DNA from: an uncultured Clostridia bacterium
Lineage (GTDB): Bacteria > Bacillota > Clostridia > UMGS1883
Reading direction: 5' to 3'
DNA: 46,284 nt
Assembly (NCBI GenBank): GCA_934454525.1
Contig: CAKSFM010000017.1
Span: forward strand, 1 to 46,284
Position 1 is the first letter of the stretch, and each line of letters starts with the position of its first letter. Under the pieces are notes generated by a model that saw only the letters and a program-made list of their open reading frames with translations, had not been told where the DNA came from and did no database searches. Shown here in pieces: positions 7,274 through 14,612 of the stretch. The position numbers were made by a program, and so were the translations under genes.

Positions 7274-8410
7274 ATGGAAAAAGAAATTTTCAAGGCATTT
7301 TGCCCGTACAGGGTTTGTCCGCTCGGCGCACATATTGACCATCAGCACGGAATTGTGACGGGGTTTGCACTTGATAAGGGGATTACGGTTACATATTCGC
7401 TGCGCGATGACGGGGAGTGCCGCGCTGAAAGCGAAAACATGGAGGGAGAAAAGCACTTCTCAGTCAGTCATGTTCCGCACAGAGTTGGTGACTGGGCAGA
7501 TCATCTGCGCGGAACGGTGCAGATATTAAAGCGCGATTTTGATATAACGCGCGGAATTGACGCACATATCCGCGGCGAGCTTCCAATTGGCGGACTGTCC
7601 TCCTCGGCAGCGGTGATAATTGCATTTATGTCAGCAATTTGCCGGGCAAACGGGATTAAGCTGTCAAAAAAAGAAATTATTGCATATGCCATGGAAGTTG
7701 AAAATAAATATGTGGGCGTAAGCTGCGGCAAGCTTGATCAAAGCACTGAAGTGTATGCCAAGGCAGATCACTTGATGTATCTCGATACGAAAACGGATGA
7801 GTGCCGCCTGATAAAGGCGCCTGATTCCATGCCGGAATATGAAATAGGTATATTCTTTTCCGGCGTACCGCGCAGCCTTGCCGGCACTGCGTTTAATATG
7901 CGCGTTGACGAATGTAAGGCGGCAGCATATACGCTTATGGCTTTTGAGCAAATGGAATATCATAAGTTCGGAGACGCACACCTGCGCGATGTACCTTTTG
8001 AAGTCTTTGAAAAGCATAAACACAGGCTTCCGGAAGCGTGGCGAAAGCGTGCGGAGCATTTTTACAGCGAAAACGAACGTGTTAAGTGCGGCGCAGAGCT
8101 TTGGGCAAAGGGCGATTTGAAAAGCTTCGGAAAGCTTATCGGGCAGTCCGGGCAAAGCTCTATATATAACTATGAAACCGGTTCTCCGGAACTGAAAAAA
8201 ATCAGTGAAATAATGAGAGAGTGTGACGGCATTTACGGAGGCAGATTTTCGGGTGCAGGCTTTAAAGGCTGCTGTATGGCGCTTGTTGATCCGTCATATA
8301 AAGAAGAAATTGCAGGAAAAATTACCGATGAATATTTAAGGGAATTCCCAAAGCTTAAAGATAGCTTTGAAATTCATTTTTGCAAAACTGCTGACGGAGT
8401 TGATTTTTAA
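7274..8410 (+). CDS. GHMP-family sugar kinase, probable galacturonokinase
   Basis: 378 residues; ATG 7274 behind AAGGAAG. Three GHMP motifs are present: the N-terminal sugar-binding segment PYRVCPLGAHIDHQHG (11-26), the ATP loop ELPIGGLSSSAAV near 102-114 and the C-terminal GGRFSGAGFKGCCMAL near 322. Classical galactokinases carry a GRVNLIGEHTDYNGG-like motif 1. The CPLGAHIDHQ form is that of plant galacturonokinase and bacterial relatives (recalled, not searched). It should phosphorylate D-galacturonate, or possibly glucuronate, at C1 with ATP. Its stop codon overlaps the ATG of the next gene by one base, a nucleotidyltransferase that could convert the sugar-1-phosphate to UDP-sugar. Neighbours that make UDP-uronates support uronate rather than galactose as substrate. 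Confidence 0.8.
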   Translation: MEKEIFKAFCPYRVCPLGAHIDHQHGIVTGFALDKGITVTYSLRDDGECRAESENMEGEKHFSVSHVPHRVGDWADHLRGTVQILKRDFDITRGIDAHIRGELPIGGLSSSAAVIIAFMSAICRANGIKLSKKEIIAYAMEVENKYVGVSCGKLDQSTEVYAKADHLMYLDTKTDECRLIKAPDSMPEYEIGIFFSGVPRSLAGTAFNMRVDECKAAAYTLMAFEQMEYHKFGDAHLRDVPFEVFEKHKHRLPEAWRKRAEHFYSENERVKCGAELWAKGDLKSFGKLIGQSGQSSIYNYETGSPELKKISEIMRECDGIYGGRFSGAGFKGCCMALVDPSYKEEIAGKITDEYLREFPKLKDSFEIHFCKTADGVDF

Positions 8411-9144
8411 TGAAATGCATTATTCTTGCCGCCGGATATGCCACGCGGCTTTATCCGCTGACGGAAAATTTCCCGAAACCGCTTTTGGATGTATGCGGAA
8501 AAACGATTCTGGACAGGCTGATTGACGATATTTCATCATCGGGCGATGTGGATGAGTTTGTCACAGTAACAAATCATAAATTTGCACCGCACTTTGAGAA
8601 GTGGGCAGACGGACGGAATAATATAACCGTTGCCGATGATGGCACAACGTCAAACGAAAACCGACTCGGCGCTGTGCGTGACATTTGGTTCGCCGCGGAA
8701 AGGTGCGGAATAAACGAAGACTGCATGGTAATTGCCGGAGATAACGTTCTTGATTTTTCCCTGACTCGGTTTATAAATTACTTTAAACTAAAAGAGCGCT
8801 CATGCGTTATGCGATATTACGAGCCTGACACGGAGCGTATAAAAAAGGGAGGATGCCTGGTTTTGGGCGAGGGAGATATGGTTTCGGAAATGCAGGAAAA
8901 ATCGCCGGATCCAAAATCGCATTGGTGCTGCCCTCCGTTTTATATTTACACAGCAGAGGATTTAAAACGTATTCCGGAAGCGCTTGCGGCAGGTGCAGGG
9001 TATGACGCACCGGGCAGCTTTGTTTCGTGGCTGTGCCGAAATGCGGAGATGTATGCAATGGAAATGCCGGGCAGCAGATATGACATAGGCGATATCAAGA
9101 GCTATGAGGCCGTTCGAAAAACATATAAGGGGATTGTCAAATGA
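8410..9144 (+). CDS. sugar-1-phosphate nucleotidyltransferase
   Basis: 244 residues. The N-terminal signature ILAAGYATRLYPLTENFPKP (residues 4-23) is the nucleotide-binding loop of NTP-transferases of the RmlA/LicC/GlmU class, and VIAGDNVLDF near 110 holds the metal-binding Asp. It lacks the C-terminal hexapeptide repeats of GlmU-like enzymes. It overlaps the kinase stop by 1 nt and the epimerase start by 4 nt, so translation is probably coupled. By position it would join uridylyl from UTP to the kinase product (GalA-1-P or GlcA-1-P). This substrate is an inference from context; hexose-1-phosphates or phosphocholine are possible for the family. Confidence 0.85.
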   Translation: MKCIILAAGYATRLYPLTENFPKPLLDVCGKTILDRLIDDISSSGDVDEFVTVTNHKFAPHFEKWADGRNNITVADDGTTSNENRLGAVRDIWFAAERCGINEDCMVIAGDNVLDFSLTRFINYFKLKERSCVMRYYEPDTERIKKGGCLVLGEGDMVSEMQEKSPDPKSHWCCPPFYIYTAEDLKRIPEALAAGAGYDAPGSFVSWLCRNAEMYAMEMPGSRYDIGDIKSYEAVRKTYKGIVK

Positions 9145-10166
9145 AAAATATTCTTGTGACCGGTGCAGCCGGATTTATCGGTGCGTTTCTTACAAAAAAA
9201 CTTTTGGAACGCGGTGATAATGTTGTCGGCGCTGACAATGTAAATGATTACTACGATGTGCGCATTAAACGGGCGCGCCTTGCAATGCTTTCAGAATATG
9301 AAAATTTCACGTTTAAGGAAATAAACATTGCCGACAAGGCGGCGGTTGATGAAATATTTGAAAAATACCGCCCTGAAATCGTTGTCAATCTTGCGGCACA
9401 GGCAGGCGTTCGCTACAGCATTGAAAATCCGCAGGTTTATATTGAATCGAATATAATCGGATTCTTCAACATTCTTGAGGCATGCCGCCGGTATCCTGTG
9501 GGGCATCTTGTGTATGCGTCATCAAGCTCGGTTTACGGTGCAAACAAAAAAGTGCCTTTTTCGACAGATGATAAGGTTGACAATCCCGTAAGCCTGTATG
9601 CGGCAACAAAAAAGTCAAATGAGCTTATGGCTCATTGCTACAGCAAACTTTATAATATCCCGTCAACGGGACTGCGCTTTTTCACTGTTTACGGTCCGAT
9701 GGGGCGCCCTGATATGGCATACTTCGGATTTACGGATAAGCTGTGCCGCGGGGAAACGATAAAAATATTTAATTACGGAAACTGCAAACGTGATTTCACA
9801 TATGTTGACGATATTGTGGAGGGCGTTATGCGCGTTATGGCGAAGCCGCCGGAAAAGAAAAACGGGGAGGACGGTCTGCCGCTTCCGCCGTATGCAGTGT
9901 ATAACATCGGGAACAGCAATCCGGAAAATCTTCTGGAGTTTGTGGATATTCTTCAGCAGGAGCTTATCCGTGCAGGTGTGCTCCCGGAAGATTACGACTT
10001 TGAATCGCATAAAGAGCTTGTGCCGATGCAGCCGGGAGATGTGCCGGTGACATATGCCGATACGAGTGCACTTGAGCGTGATTTTGGATATAAGCCGTCA
10101 ACATCGCTGCGTGACGGACTCAGAAGCTTTGCACAGTGGTATGCCGGATTTCACAAAGAGAATTGA
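9141..10166 (+). CDS. NAD-dependent epimerase, probable UDP-glucuronate 4-epimerase
   Basis: 341 residues. Extended short-chain dehydrogenase: GAAGFIG at 8-14, SSSSVYG near 125, and the Tyr153-xxx-Lys157 pair in SLYAATKKSNELMAH. The segment YGPMGRPDMAYFGF and the N-terminal DYYDVRIKRARL are characteristic of UDP-glucuronate 4-epimerases, which interconvert UDP-GlcA and UDP-GalA. It overlaps the nucleotidyltransferase (ATGA) and is followed 19 nt later by UDP-glucose dehydrogenase, which makes its substrate. It thus joins the de novo route (UDP-Glc, UDP-GlcA, UDP-GalA) to the salvage route formed by the two upstream genes. Confidence 0.88.
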   Translation: MKNILVTGAAGFIGAFLTKKLLERGDNVVGADNVNDYYDVRIKRARLAMLSEYENFTFKEINIADKAAVDEIFEKYRPEIVVNLAAQAGVRYSIENPQVYIESNIIGFFNILEACRRYPVGHLVYASSSSVYGANKKVPFSTDDKVDNPVSLYAATKKSNELMAHCYSKLYNIPSTGLRFFTVYGPMGRPDMAYFGFTDKLCRGETIKIFNYGNCKRDFTYVDDIVEGVMRVMAKPPEKKNGEDGLPLPPYAVYNIGNSNPENLLEFVDILQQELIRAGVLPEDYDFESHKELVPMQPGDVPVTYADTSALERDFGYKPSTSLRDGLRSFAQWYAGFHKEN

Positions 10167-10185
10167 CAATGGAGGATGACTTGAT

Positions 10186-11370
10186 ATGAAAATAGCGGTA
10201 GCAGGTACGGGGTATGTCGGTATGTCAATTGCAGTTTTGCTTTCGCAGCACAACTGCGTTAAAGCGGTAGATATAGTTGCTGAAAAGGTTGAAAAAATCA
10301 ATAAGAGAATTTCACCGATTCAGGATAAAGAAATTGAAGAATATCTTAAAACAAAGGAGCTTGACCTCACCGCAACGCTTGATGCGGAAAGCGCATATAA
10401 GGACGCGGATTATGTTGTAATCGCTGCGCCGACAAATTATGACGCGCATAAAAACTACTTTGATACCTCGGCTGTTGAAACGGTTATAGAGCTTGTTATG
10501 AAAAGCAATCCGTCCGCATATATGATTATAAAGTCTACAGTACCCGTTGGATACACAGCGCAGGTGCGCGGGAGGTACGGAACAGATAAAATCCTTTTCA
10601 GTCCCGAGTTTCTGCGTGAAAGCAAGGCTCTGTATGACAACCTGTATCCGAGCAGAATCATTGTCGGTACGGATGAAAATGACGAAAATTCCGTGAAAGC
10701 CGCAAAAGTTTTTGCACAGCTTTTGCAGCAGGGAGCAATAAAAGAAAATATTCCGACGCTGTTTATGGGATTTACCGAAGCAGAGGCTGTCAAACTTTTT
10801 TCAAACACATATCTTGCGCTGCGCGTTGCCTACTTTAACGAGCTTGACACCTATGCGGAGGTGCGCGGACTTGATACAAAGCAGATAATAGAGGGCGTTG
10901 GACTTGACCCGAGAATCGGCAGCCATTATAACAACCCGTCTTTCGGATACGGGGGATACTGCCTTCCGAAAGACACAAAGCAGCTGCTTGCAAATTATAA
11001 CGATGTGCCGAATAATATTATCGCGGCAATTGTTGATGCCAACAGGACAAGAAAAGACTTTATTGCGGACAGGATCATTGCAAAAAATCCGAATGTTGTT
11101 GGCGTTTACCGCCTGACGATGAAGTCTAACTCGGATAATTTCCGCGCGTCATCGATTCAGGGCGTTATGAAGCGGATTAAGGCAAAGGGCATTGAGGTTG
11201 TGGTATACGAACCGACGCTTACTGACGATAAGTTCTTTAACTCCAGAGTTATCGGCAATCTTGAAGAATTTAAGCAGATCAGTGATGTTATAATTGCCAA
11301 CCGTTACAGTGATGATATTGCAGACGTTTTGGATAAGGTTTATACAAGGGATTTATATTTCAGGGATTAA
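10186..11370 (+). CDS. ugd: UDP-glucose 6-dehydrogenase
   Basis: 394 residues, the short (about 390) form of Ugd. Rossmann motif GTGYVGMS at 7-14, central FSPEFLRESKALYDNLYPSR and catalytic Cys259 in GYGGYCLPKDTKQL are diagnostic of UDP-glucose dehydrogenase as opposed to the UDP-HexNAc type at 5604. It oxidises UDP-Glc to UDP-GlcA with two NAD+. Start ATG 10186 is preceded by GGAGGATGA. It sits 19 nt after its predicted partner epimerase and 42 nt before a small secreted protein. Tyrosine phosphorylation control is known for some Ugd proteins but no kinase is in this window. Confidence 0.93.
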   Translation: MKIAVAGTGYVGMSIAVLLSQHNCVKAVDIVAEKVEKINKRISPIQDKEIEEYLKTKELDLTATLDAESAYKDADYVVIAAPTNYDAHKNYFDTSAVETVIELVMKSNPSAYMIIKSTVPVGYTAQVRGRYGTDKILFSPEFLRESKALYDNLYPSRIIVGTDENDENSVKAAKVFAQLLQQGAIKENIPTLFMGFTEAEAVKLFSNTYLALRVAYFNELDTYAEVRGLDTKQIIEGVGLDPRIGSHYNNPSFGYGGYCLPKDTKQLLANYNDVPNNIIAAIVDANRTRKDFIADRIIAKNPNVVGVYRLTMKSNSDNFRASSIQGVMKRIKAKGIEVVVYEPTLTDDKFFNSRVIGNLEEFKQISDVIIANRYSDDIADVLDKVYTRDLYFRD

Positions 11371-11412
11371 TTGCCGGAAGATAAATAAACTTAATAATAA
11401 GGGGGAGTTGTG

Positions 11413-11856
11413 ATGAAAAAAATCACGTGTAGGCTTACTGCTTTTTTTGCGGCGTTATCGCTTTCATCTTCGGCTGCGGCGTTTTGGCACAGTTCACTTC
11501 CCAATGGCGGCGGAGATTTTTACGATGACCGTGCGCAGTATGAAAAGGTGTGTACTTGGGCGCAGGCGCTGGCTGACCGGGACGGGTTGGCGCGCTACAT
11601 AATGATGACGGGCGATATGCAGCGGCAGTTCGTTGAAAATCAGAAAGAGTATACCGGCGGCGAAGATTGGAATTTTGTCATCGGATATTCAAGTCCGCAG
11701 ACCGTCGGCTTTGAGATTGTATCATTGGGCGACACTGCGATTATTACTTATCATCAGACAGACTACACCGGAGAAATGTACACCGTGTGCGAAAAGCTGA
11801 CATTTACAGGCGAAAAAAACAGCCGCCTGGTCAGCAGTTGTGAATCCTTACAATAA
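11413..11856 (+). CDS. small secreted protein of unknown function
   Basis: 147 residues. I prefer ATG 11413 over the adjacent GTG 11410 because GGGGGAG ends 5 nt before the ATG. A signal peptide spans about residues 1-22 (basic MKKITCR, hydrophobic core, SSAAAF). The mature part is about 125 residues with several aromatic and acidic residues, two near-terminal Cys and no family I recognise; VISLGDTAIITYHQTDYTG-like strands suggest a beta-rich fold such as an NTF2- or lipocalin-like domain (weak inference). It ends the uronate operon, so it may act at the surface on the glycan that the operon supplies. Confidence 0.7.
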   Translation: MKKITCRLTAFFAALSLSSSAAAFWHSSLPNGGGDFYDDRAQYEKVCTWAQALADRDGLARYIMMTGDMQRQFVENQKEYTGGEDWNFVIGYSSPQTVGFEIVSLGDTAIITYHQTDYTGEMYTVCEKLTFTGEKNSRLVSSCESLQ

Positions 11857-11862
11857 ATAACC

Positions 11863-11897
11863 AAAGGGTGAGCCTCACTGTCTGAGGCTCACCCTTT
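11863..11897. terminator. 15-bp palindromic terminator, copy 1
   Basis: AAAGGGTGAGCCTCA, loop CTGTC, TGAGGCTCACCCTTT. It begins 6 nt after the stop codon of the small secreted protein. Being self-complementary it could work on both strands, though T runs are short. Confidence 0.65.
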
Positions 11898-12018
11898 CAG
11901 CGTGTCGATAAACCTATCGACACGCTGGCAGACGTTGAAAAAGGAAGGTAAATCTGTTCGGCGCACACTCGTCGGCGTACGAGGGTACGTTAGAGAGTGT
12001 GCCGAACGAAAACAAGCA

Positions 12019-12042
12019 AAAACCCCGAAATTTCGGGGTTTT
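12019..12042. terminator. bidirectional terminator palindrome
   Basis: AAAACCCCGAAA directly followed by TTTCGGGGTTTT: 12-nt arms with T/A tails suited to stop transcription from both the secreted-protein gene (plus) and the efflux ATPase gene (minus). Confidence 0.65.
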
Positions 12043-12162
12043 GAGGGTGATACAAACAAACATTTGATTTAATTGCAGTTTACTTTTAAATCAAACCTCT
12101 TTAAAGTTAATGTGATAAAAATTATAGCTTGCTTGTGGTTGACCGACTTTTTCGACAGTCTG

Positions 12163-12196
12163 AAAGGGTGAGCCTCACTGTCTGAGGCTCACCCTT
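12163..12196. terminator. palindromic terminator, copy 2
   Basis: Same 34 nt as 11863-11896. On the minus strand it lies 31 nt after the stop codon of the efflux ATPase, mirroring the place of copy 1 behind the opposite gene. Confidence 0.6.
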
Positions 12197-12227
12197 ATCG
12201 GGTTGTGGCTTTTGTTAGTACCGAAAA

Positions 12228-14111
12228 TTATTCTGTTAATGTGCGCGCGGCATTCATAACGGCGAGCACCATAACGCCGACATCAGCAAACACGGCGAGC
12301 CACATCGGGGCAAAGCCGAAAGCGGCAAGCAAAAGCACTGCAAGTTTGATTGAAATTGCGAAAATGATATTTTCGCGCGCAATGCGGATTGTTTTTGTGG
12401 CAATTTTGATTGCAAGTGCAATTTTTGAAGGATTGTCATCCATAAGGACAACATCCGCCGCTTCAATGGCAGCCTCCGAACCCATTGCACCCATCGCAAC
12501 GCCGACATCAGCGCGCGCAAGCACGGGAGCATCGTTTATTCCATCGCCGACAAAGAGCAATGATTTTCCGGGTGCGGTTGTACCGATAAGCTTCTCAACA
12601 TATTTGACCTTATCGCCAGGCATCAGCTCTGCATGATATTCGTCAAGTTTGAGCTGTGCGGAAACCTGTTTTGCAACATCCTCGCGGTCACCGGTCAGCA
12701 TAACCGTTTTTCCGACTCCGGCTGATTTAAGTGCGCGGATGGCTTTTGATGAATCAGTCTTAACCGCGTCAGAAATAACGATGTGTCCGACATATTCCCC
12801 GTCAACAGCAACATGAACGATAGTTCCCGTTTTGTGGCAGCTTTTTGCCGGAAGTCCGATTTCAGCCATCATTTTGTCATTTCCGACATAAACCTTGTGT
12901 CCGTTGACAACAGCGCCGATTCCGCTGCCCGAATATTCCTTAACATCGGTGATTTCGCAGCCGTCATTTTCATTTCCGTAAGCCTGACGGAGCGATACGG
13001 CAATCGGGTGAGTTGAATAACGCTCAACATGAGCTGCAAGGTGAAGGAGATCGTTTTTATCAAGTTTTTCGGGATGGATTGCAGAAACCTCAAACACACC
13101 CTTTGTGAGTGTTCCTGTTTTGTCAAACACAACCGTTCCGGCACGGGAAAGCGTTTCCATATAGTTCGAGCCTTTAATTAGTATACCGTGGCGTGACGCA
13201 CCGCCGATTCCGCCGAAAAATGTGAGCGGAACGGAAACGACAAGCGCACACGGACACGACACAACCAGAAATGTGAGCGCTCTGCCGAGCCATGTTCCGA
13301 AGCTTGTAAGGAAATGCCCGGAAAACAGCGGGGGAAGAAGCGCCAGCGCTAACGCGGAGAAAACAACCGCAGGCGTGTAATAACGTGCGAATACGGTAAT
13401 AAAGTTCTCGCTTTTTGATTTATTTTCGGAAGCGTTTTCCACAAGGTCAAGTATTTTGGATGCTGTGGATTCGCCGAAGCTTTTTGTAACGCGAACGCGC
13501 AAAAGTCCCGAGAGATTTACGCAGCCGGATGTAATATCGTCGCCCTCGTGTACATCGCGCGGCAGGCTTTCACCGGTGAGTGCAACTGTGTCAAGCGATG
13601 ATTCACCGCTCACAATAACGCCGTCCATCGGGATTTTTTCCCCGGGTTTCACAACCACGATTTCTCCGACTTCAACCGACTGAGGGTCAACCGTCAGCAT
13701 CTTTCCGCCGCGCTCAACATTCGCCTCGTCCGGGCGCATATTCATAAGCTGTGAAATGCTTTTTCTGCTTCTGCCCTCTGCAATTTCTTCAAATAATTCT
13801 CCGACCTGGAAAAAAAGCATAACAAAAACTGCTTCTGCAAACTGCGGTTCACAGCCGGGAATAAATCCGATAACAAGTGCGCCGACCGTTGCAATGCACA
13901 TGAGAAAGTCTTCGTCAAGAAACTCTCCTTCAGCAATATTTTCGGCAGCTTCTCTCAGCACCTCAAAGCCAACCGTAAGATATGGAATAAGATAAAGCAG
14001 AAGCACTGCCCATATCGGCAGATTTAAAAATCTGTCAAGCAGCATAACTGCTGCGAGCAGCACTGCTGATATGCCTATTTTTTTTACATCCTCTCTTAAC
14101 TCCTCCGACAT
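12228..14111 (-). CDS. cadA: heavy-metal P-type ATPase (Zn2+/Cd2+/Pb2+ efflux, CadA/ZntA group)
   Basis: 627 residues from ATG 14111 (GGTGA 5 nt upstream; a GTG at 14120 is the alternative). It has the P1B layout: TM pairs near the N-terminus, TGES actuator loop, CPC metal-binding motif near 283 (VSCPCALVVSVP), phosphorylated Asp near 329 in DKTGTLT, HP locus (STHPIAVS), GDGINDAP hinge, and last TM helices with IKLAVLL and FADVGVMVLAVMNAAR, the Lys and Asp expected in the Zn/Cd/Pb subgroup. The usual N-terminal HMA domain is absent: the first TM begins within about 12 residues. It exports divalent soft metals. A consensus promoter buried in a 23-bp inverted repeat lies just upstream, after the sensor gene. 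Confidence 0.93.
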   Translation of the reverse strand: MSEELREDVKKIGISAVLLAAVMLLDRFLNLPIWAVLLLYLIPYLTVGFEVLREAAENIAEGEFLDEDFLMCIATVGALVIGFIPGCEPQFAEAVFVMLFFQVGELFEEIAEGRSRKSISQLMNMRPDEANVERGGKMLTVDPQSVEVGEIVVVKPGEKIPMDGVIVSGESSLDTVALTGESLPRDVHEGDDITSGCVNLSGLLRVRVTKSFGESTASKILDLVENASENKSKSENFITVFARYYTPAVVFSALALALLPPLFSGHFLTSFGTWLGRALTFLVVSCPCALVVSVPLTFFGGIGGASRHGILIKGSNYMETLSRAGTVVFDKTGTLTKGVFEVSAIHPEKLDKNDLLHLAAHVERYSTHPIAVSLRQAYGNENDGCEITDVKEYSGSGIGAVVNGHKVYVGNDKMMAEIGLPAKSCHKTGTIVHVAVDGEYVGHIVISDAVKTDSSKAIRALKSAGVGKTVMLTGDREDVAKQVSAQLKLDEYHAELMPGDKVKYVEKLIGTTAPGKSLLFVGDGINDAPVLARADVGVAMGAMGSEAAIEAADVVLMDDNPSKIALAIKIATKTIRIARENIIFAISIKLAVLLLAAFGFAPMWLAVFADVGVMVLAVMNAARTLTE

Positions 14112-14137
14112 ATAAATCACCGCTTTCTATAAAATGA

Positions 14138-14195
14138 ACAAATGAGCAACTGTTCAACTAATGCTATTATAGTTGAACGGTTGCTCATTTGTCAA
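14138..14195 (-). promoter_or_regulatory. metal-responsive promoter/operator of the efflux ATPase
   Basis: On the minus strand, -35 TTGACA (14190-14195) and -10 TATAAT (14166-14171) are both perfect, with an 18-nt spacer. Two 23-nt arms, 14138-14160 and 14170-14192, are inverted copies with one mismatch. Each contains a 6-2-6 site of the TGARCA-N2-TGYTCA kind (TGAGCA-AC-TGTTCA in the left arm), as expected for CadC/CzrA/SmtB repressors. One site covers the promoter spacer and the other the start of transcription, so two dimers would block RNA polymerase. Confidence 0.82.
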
Positions 14196-14222
14196 TACCT
14201 TTTTAAAAATTTTTTTAAAATT

Positions 14223-14600
14223 TCAGCTGCGGTGTTCATCATCCCGATGTCTTATATGTGCAATTGCAATTTCAAACATATCGGTAACATGCTGGTCGTC
14301 AAGACTGTAATAAACATTTTTCCCGTCGCGGCGTGCCTTTACAACGCGATACTGCTTAAGCGTACTGAGCTGGTGAGAAATGGCGGACTTCGTCATATCA
14401 AGTGCAGCGGCAAGGTCACACACACAAAGCTCGTAACGGTCAAGCGCCCACACAATGCGCGCACGCGTCGGGTCGCCTATAATTTTAAAAATTTCGGAAA
14501 TCGCGGAAATATCAGCCTCCGGAAGCATATCGGCGCGAACCTTTTTAACGGAATCCTCATGAACAAGCGCCGTTTCGCAGCACAAATCTTTGTCTGTCAT
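14223..14600 (-). CDS. ArsR/SmtB-family metal sensor repressor (CadC/CzrA-like)
   Basis: 125 residues. Winged helix with IIGDPTRARIVWAL and recognition helix MTKSAISHQLSTLK. Two metal sites are visible. The alpha-3N type has Cys7/Cys8 at the N-terminus with Cys59 and Cys61 in ELCVCDL, as in CadC. The alpha-5 type is Asp-x-His followed at +11 and +14 by His (DQH ... HIRH), as in CzrA and SmtB. It should leave the operator at 14138-14192 when Zn, Cd or Pb binds. The start codon follows GGGGGC. It lies 12 nt downstream of lexA, so it is probably cotranscribed with lexA, while its target gene has a separate promoter. Confidence 0.92.
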   Translation of the reverse strand: MTDKDLCCETALVHEDSVKKVRADMLPEADISAISEIFKIIGDPTRARIVWALDRYELCVCDLAAALDMTKSAISHQLSTLKQYRVVKARRDGKNVYYSLDDQHVTDMFEIAIAHIRHRDDEHRS

Positions 14601-14612
14601 ATAAATGCCCCC

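Larger units (their letters stand above)
11857..12227. repeat. palindrome-rich 371-bp intergenic region between convergent genes
   Basis: Five palindromes follow one another: a 15-bp stem (11863-11897), a 13-bp stem CAGCGTGTCGATA (11898-11927), a long interrupted inverted repeat GTTCGGCGCACACTC / GAGTGTGCCGAAC (about 11958-12007), a perfect AAAACCCCGAAA self-palindrome (12019-12042) and a second copy of the first hairpin (12163-12196). The first and last share an identical 34-nt sequence exactly 300 bp apart. No gene is visible. The 334-bp block bounded by the two copies resembles an inserted non-coding repeat element. Confidence 0.75.

Noticed and set aside
7274..8410. Classical galactokinase (GalK)
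   Set aside because: Motif 1 reads CPLGAHIDHQ, not the GEHTDYN form, and the neighbours handle uronic acids; galacturonokinase fits better.
11857..12227. CRISPR array
   Set aside because: The repeated 34-mer occurs only twice, is a terminator-like palindrome and the spacing (266 bp) is not that of spacers.
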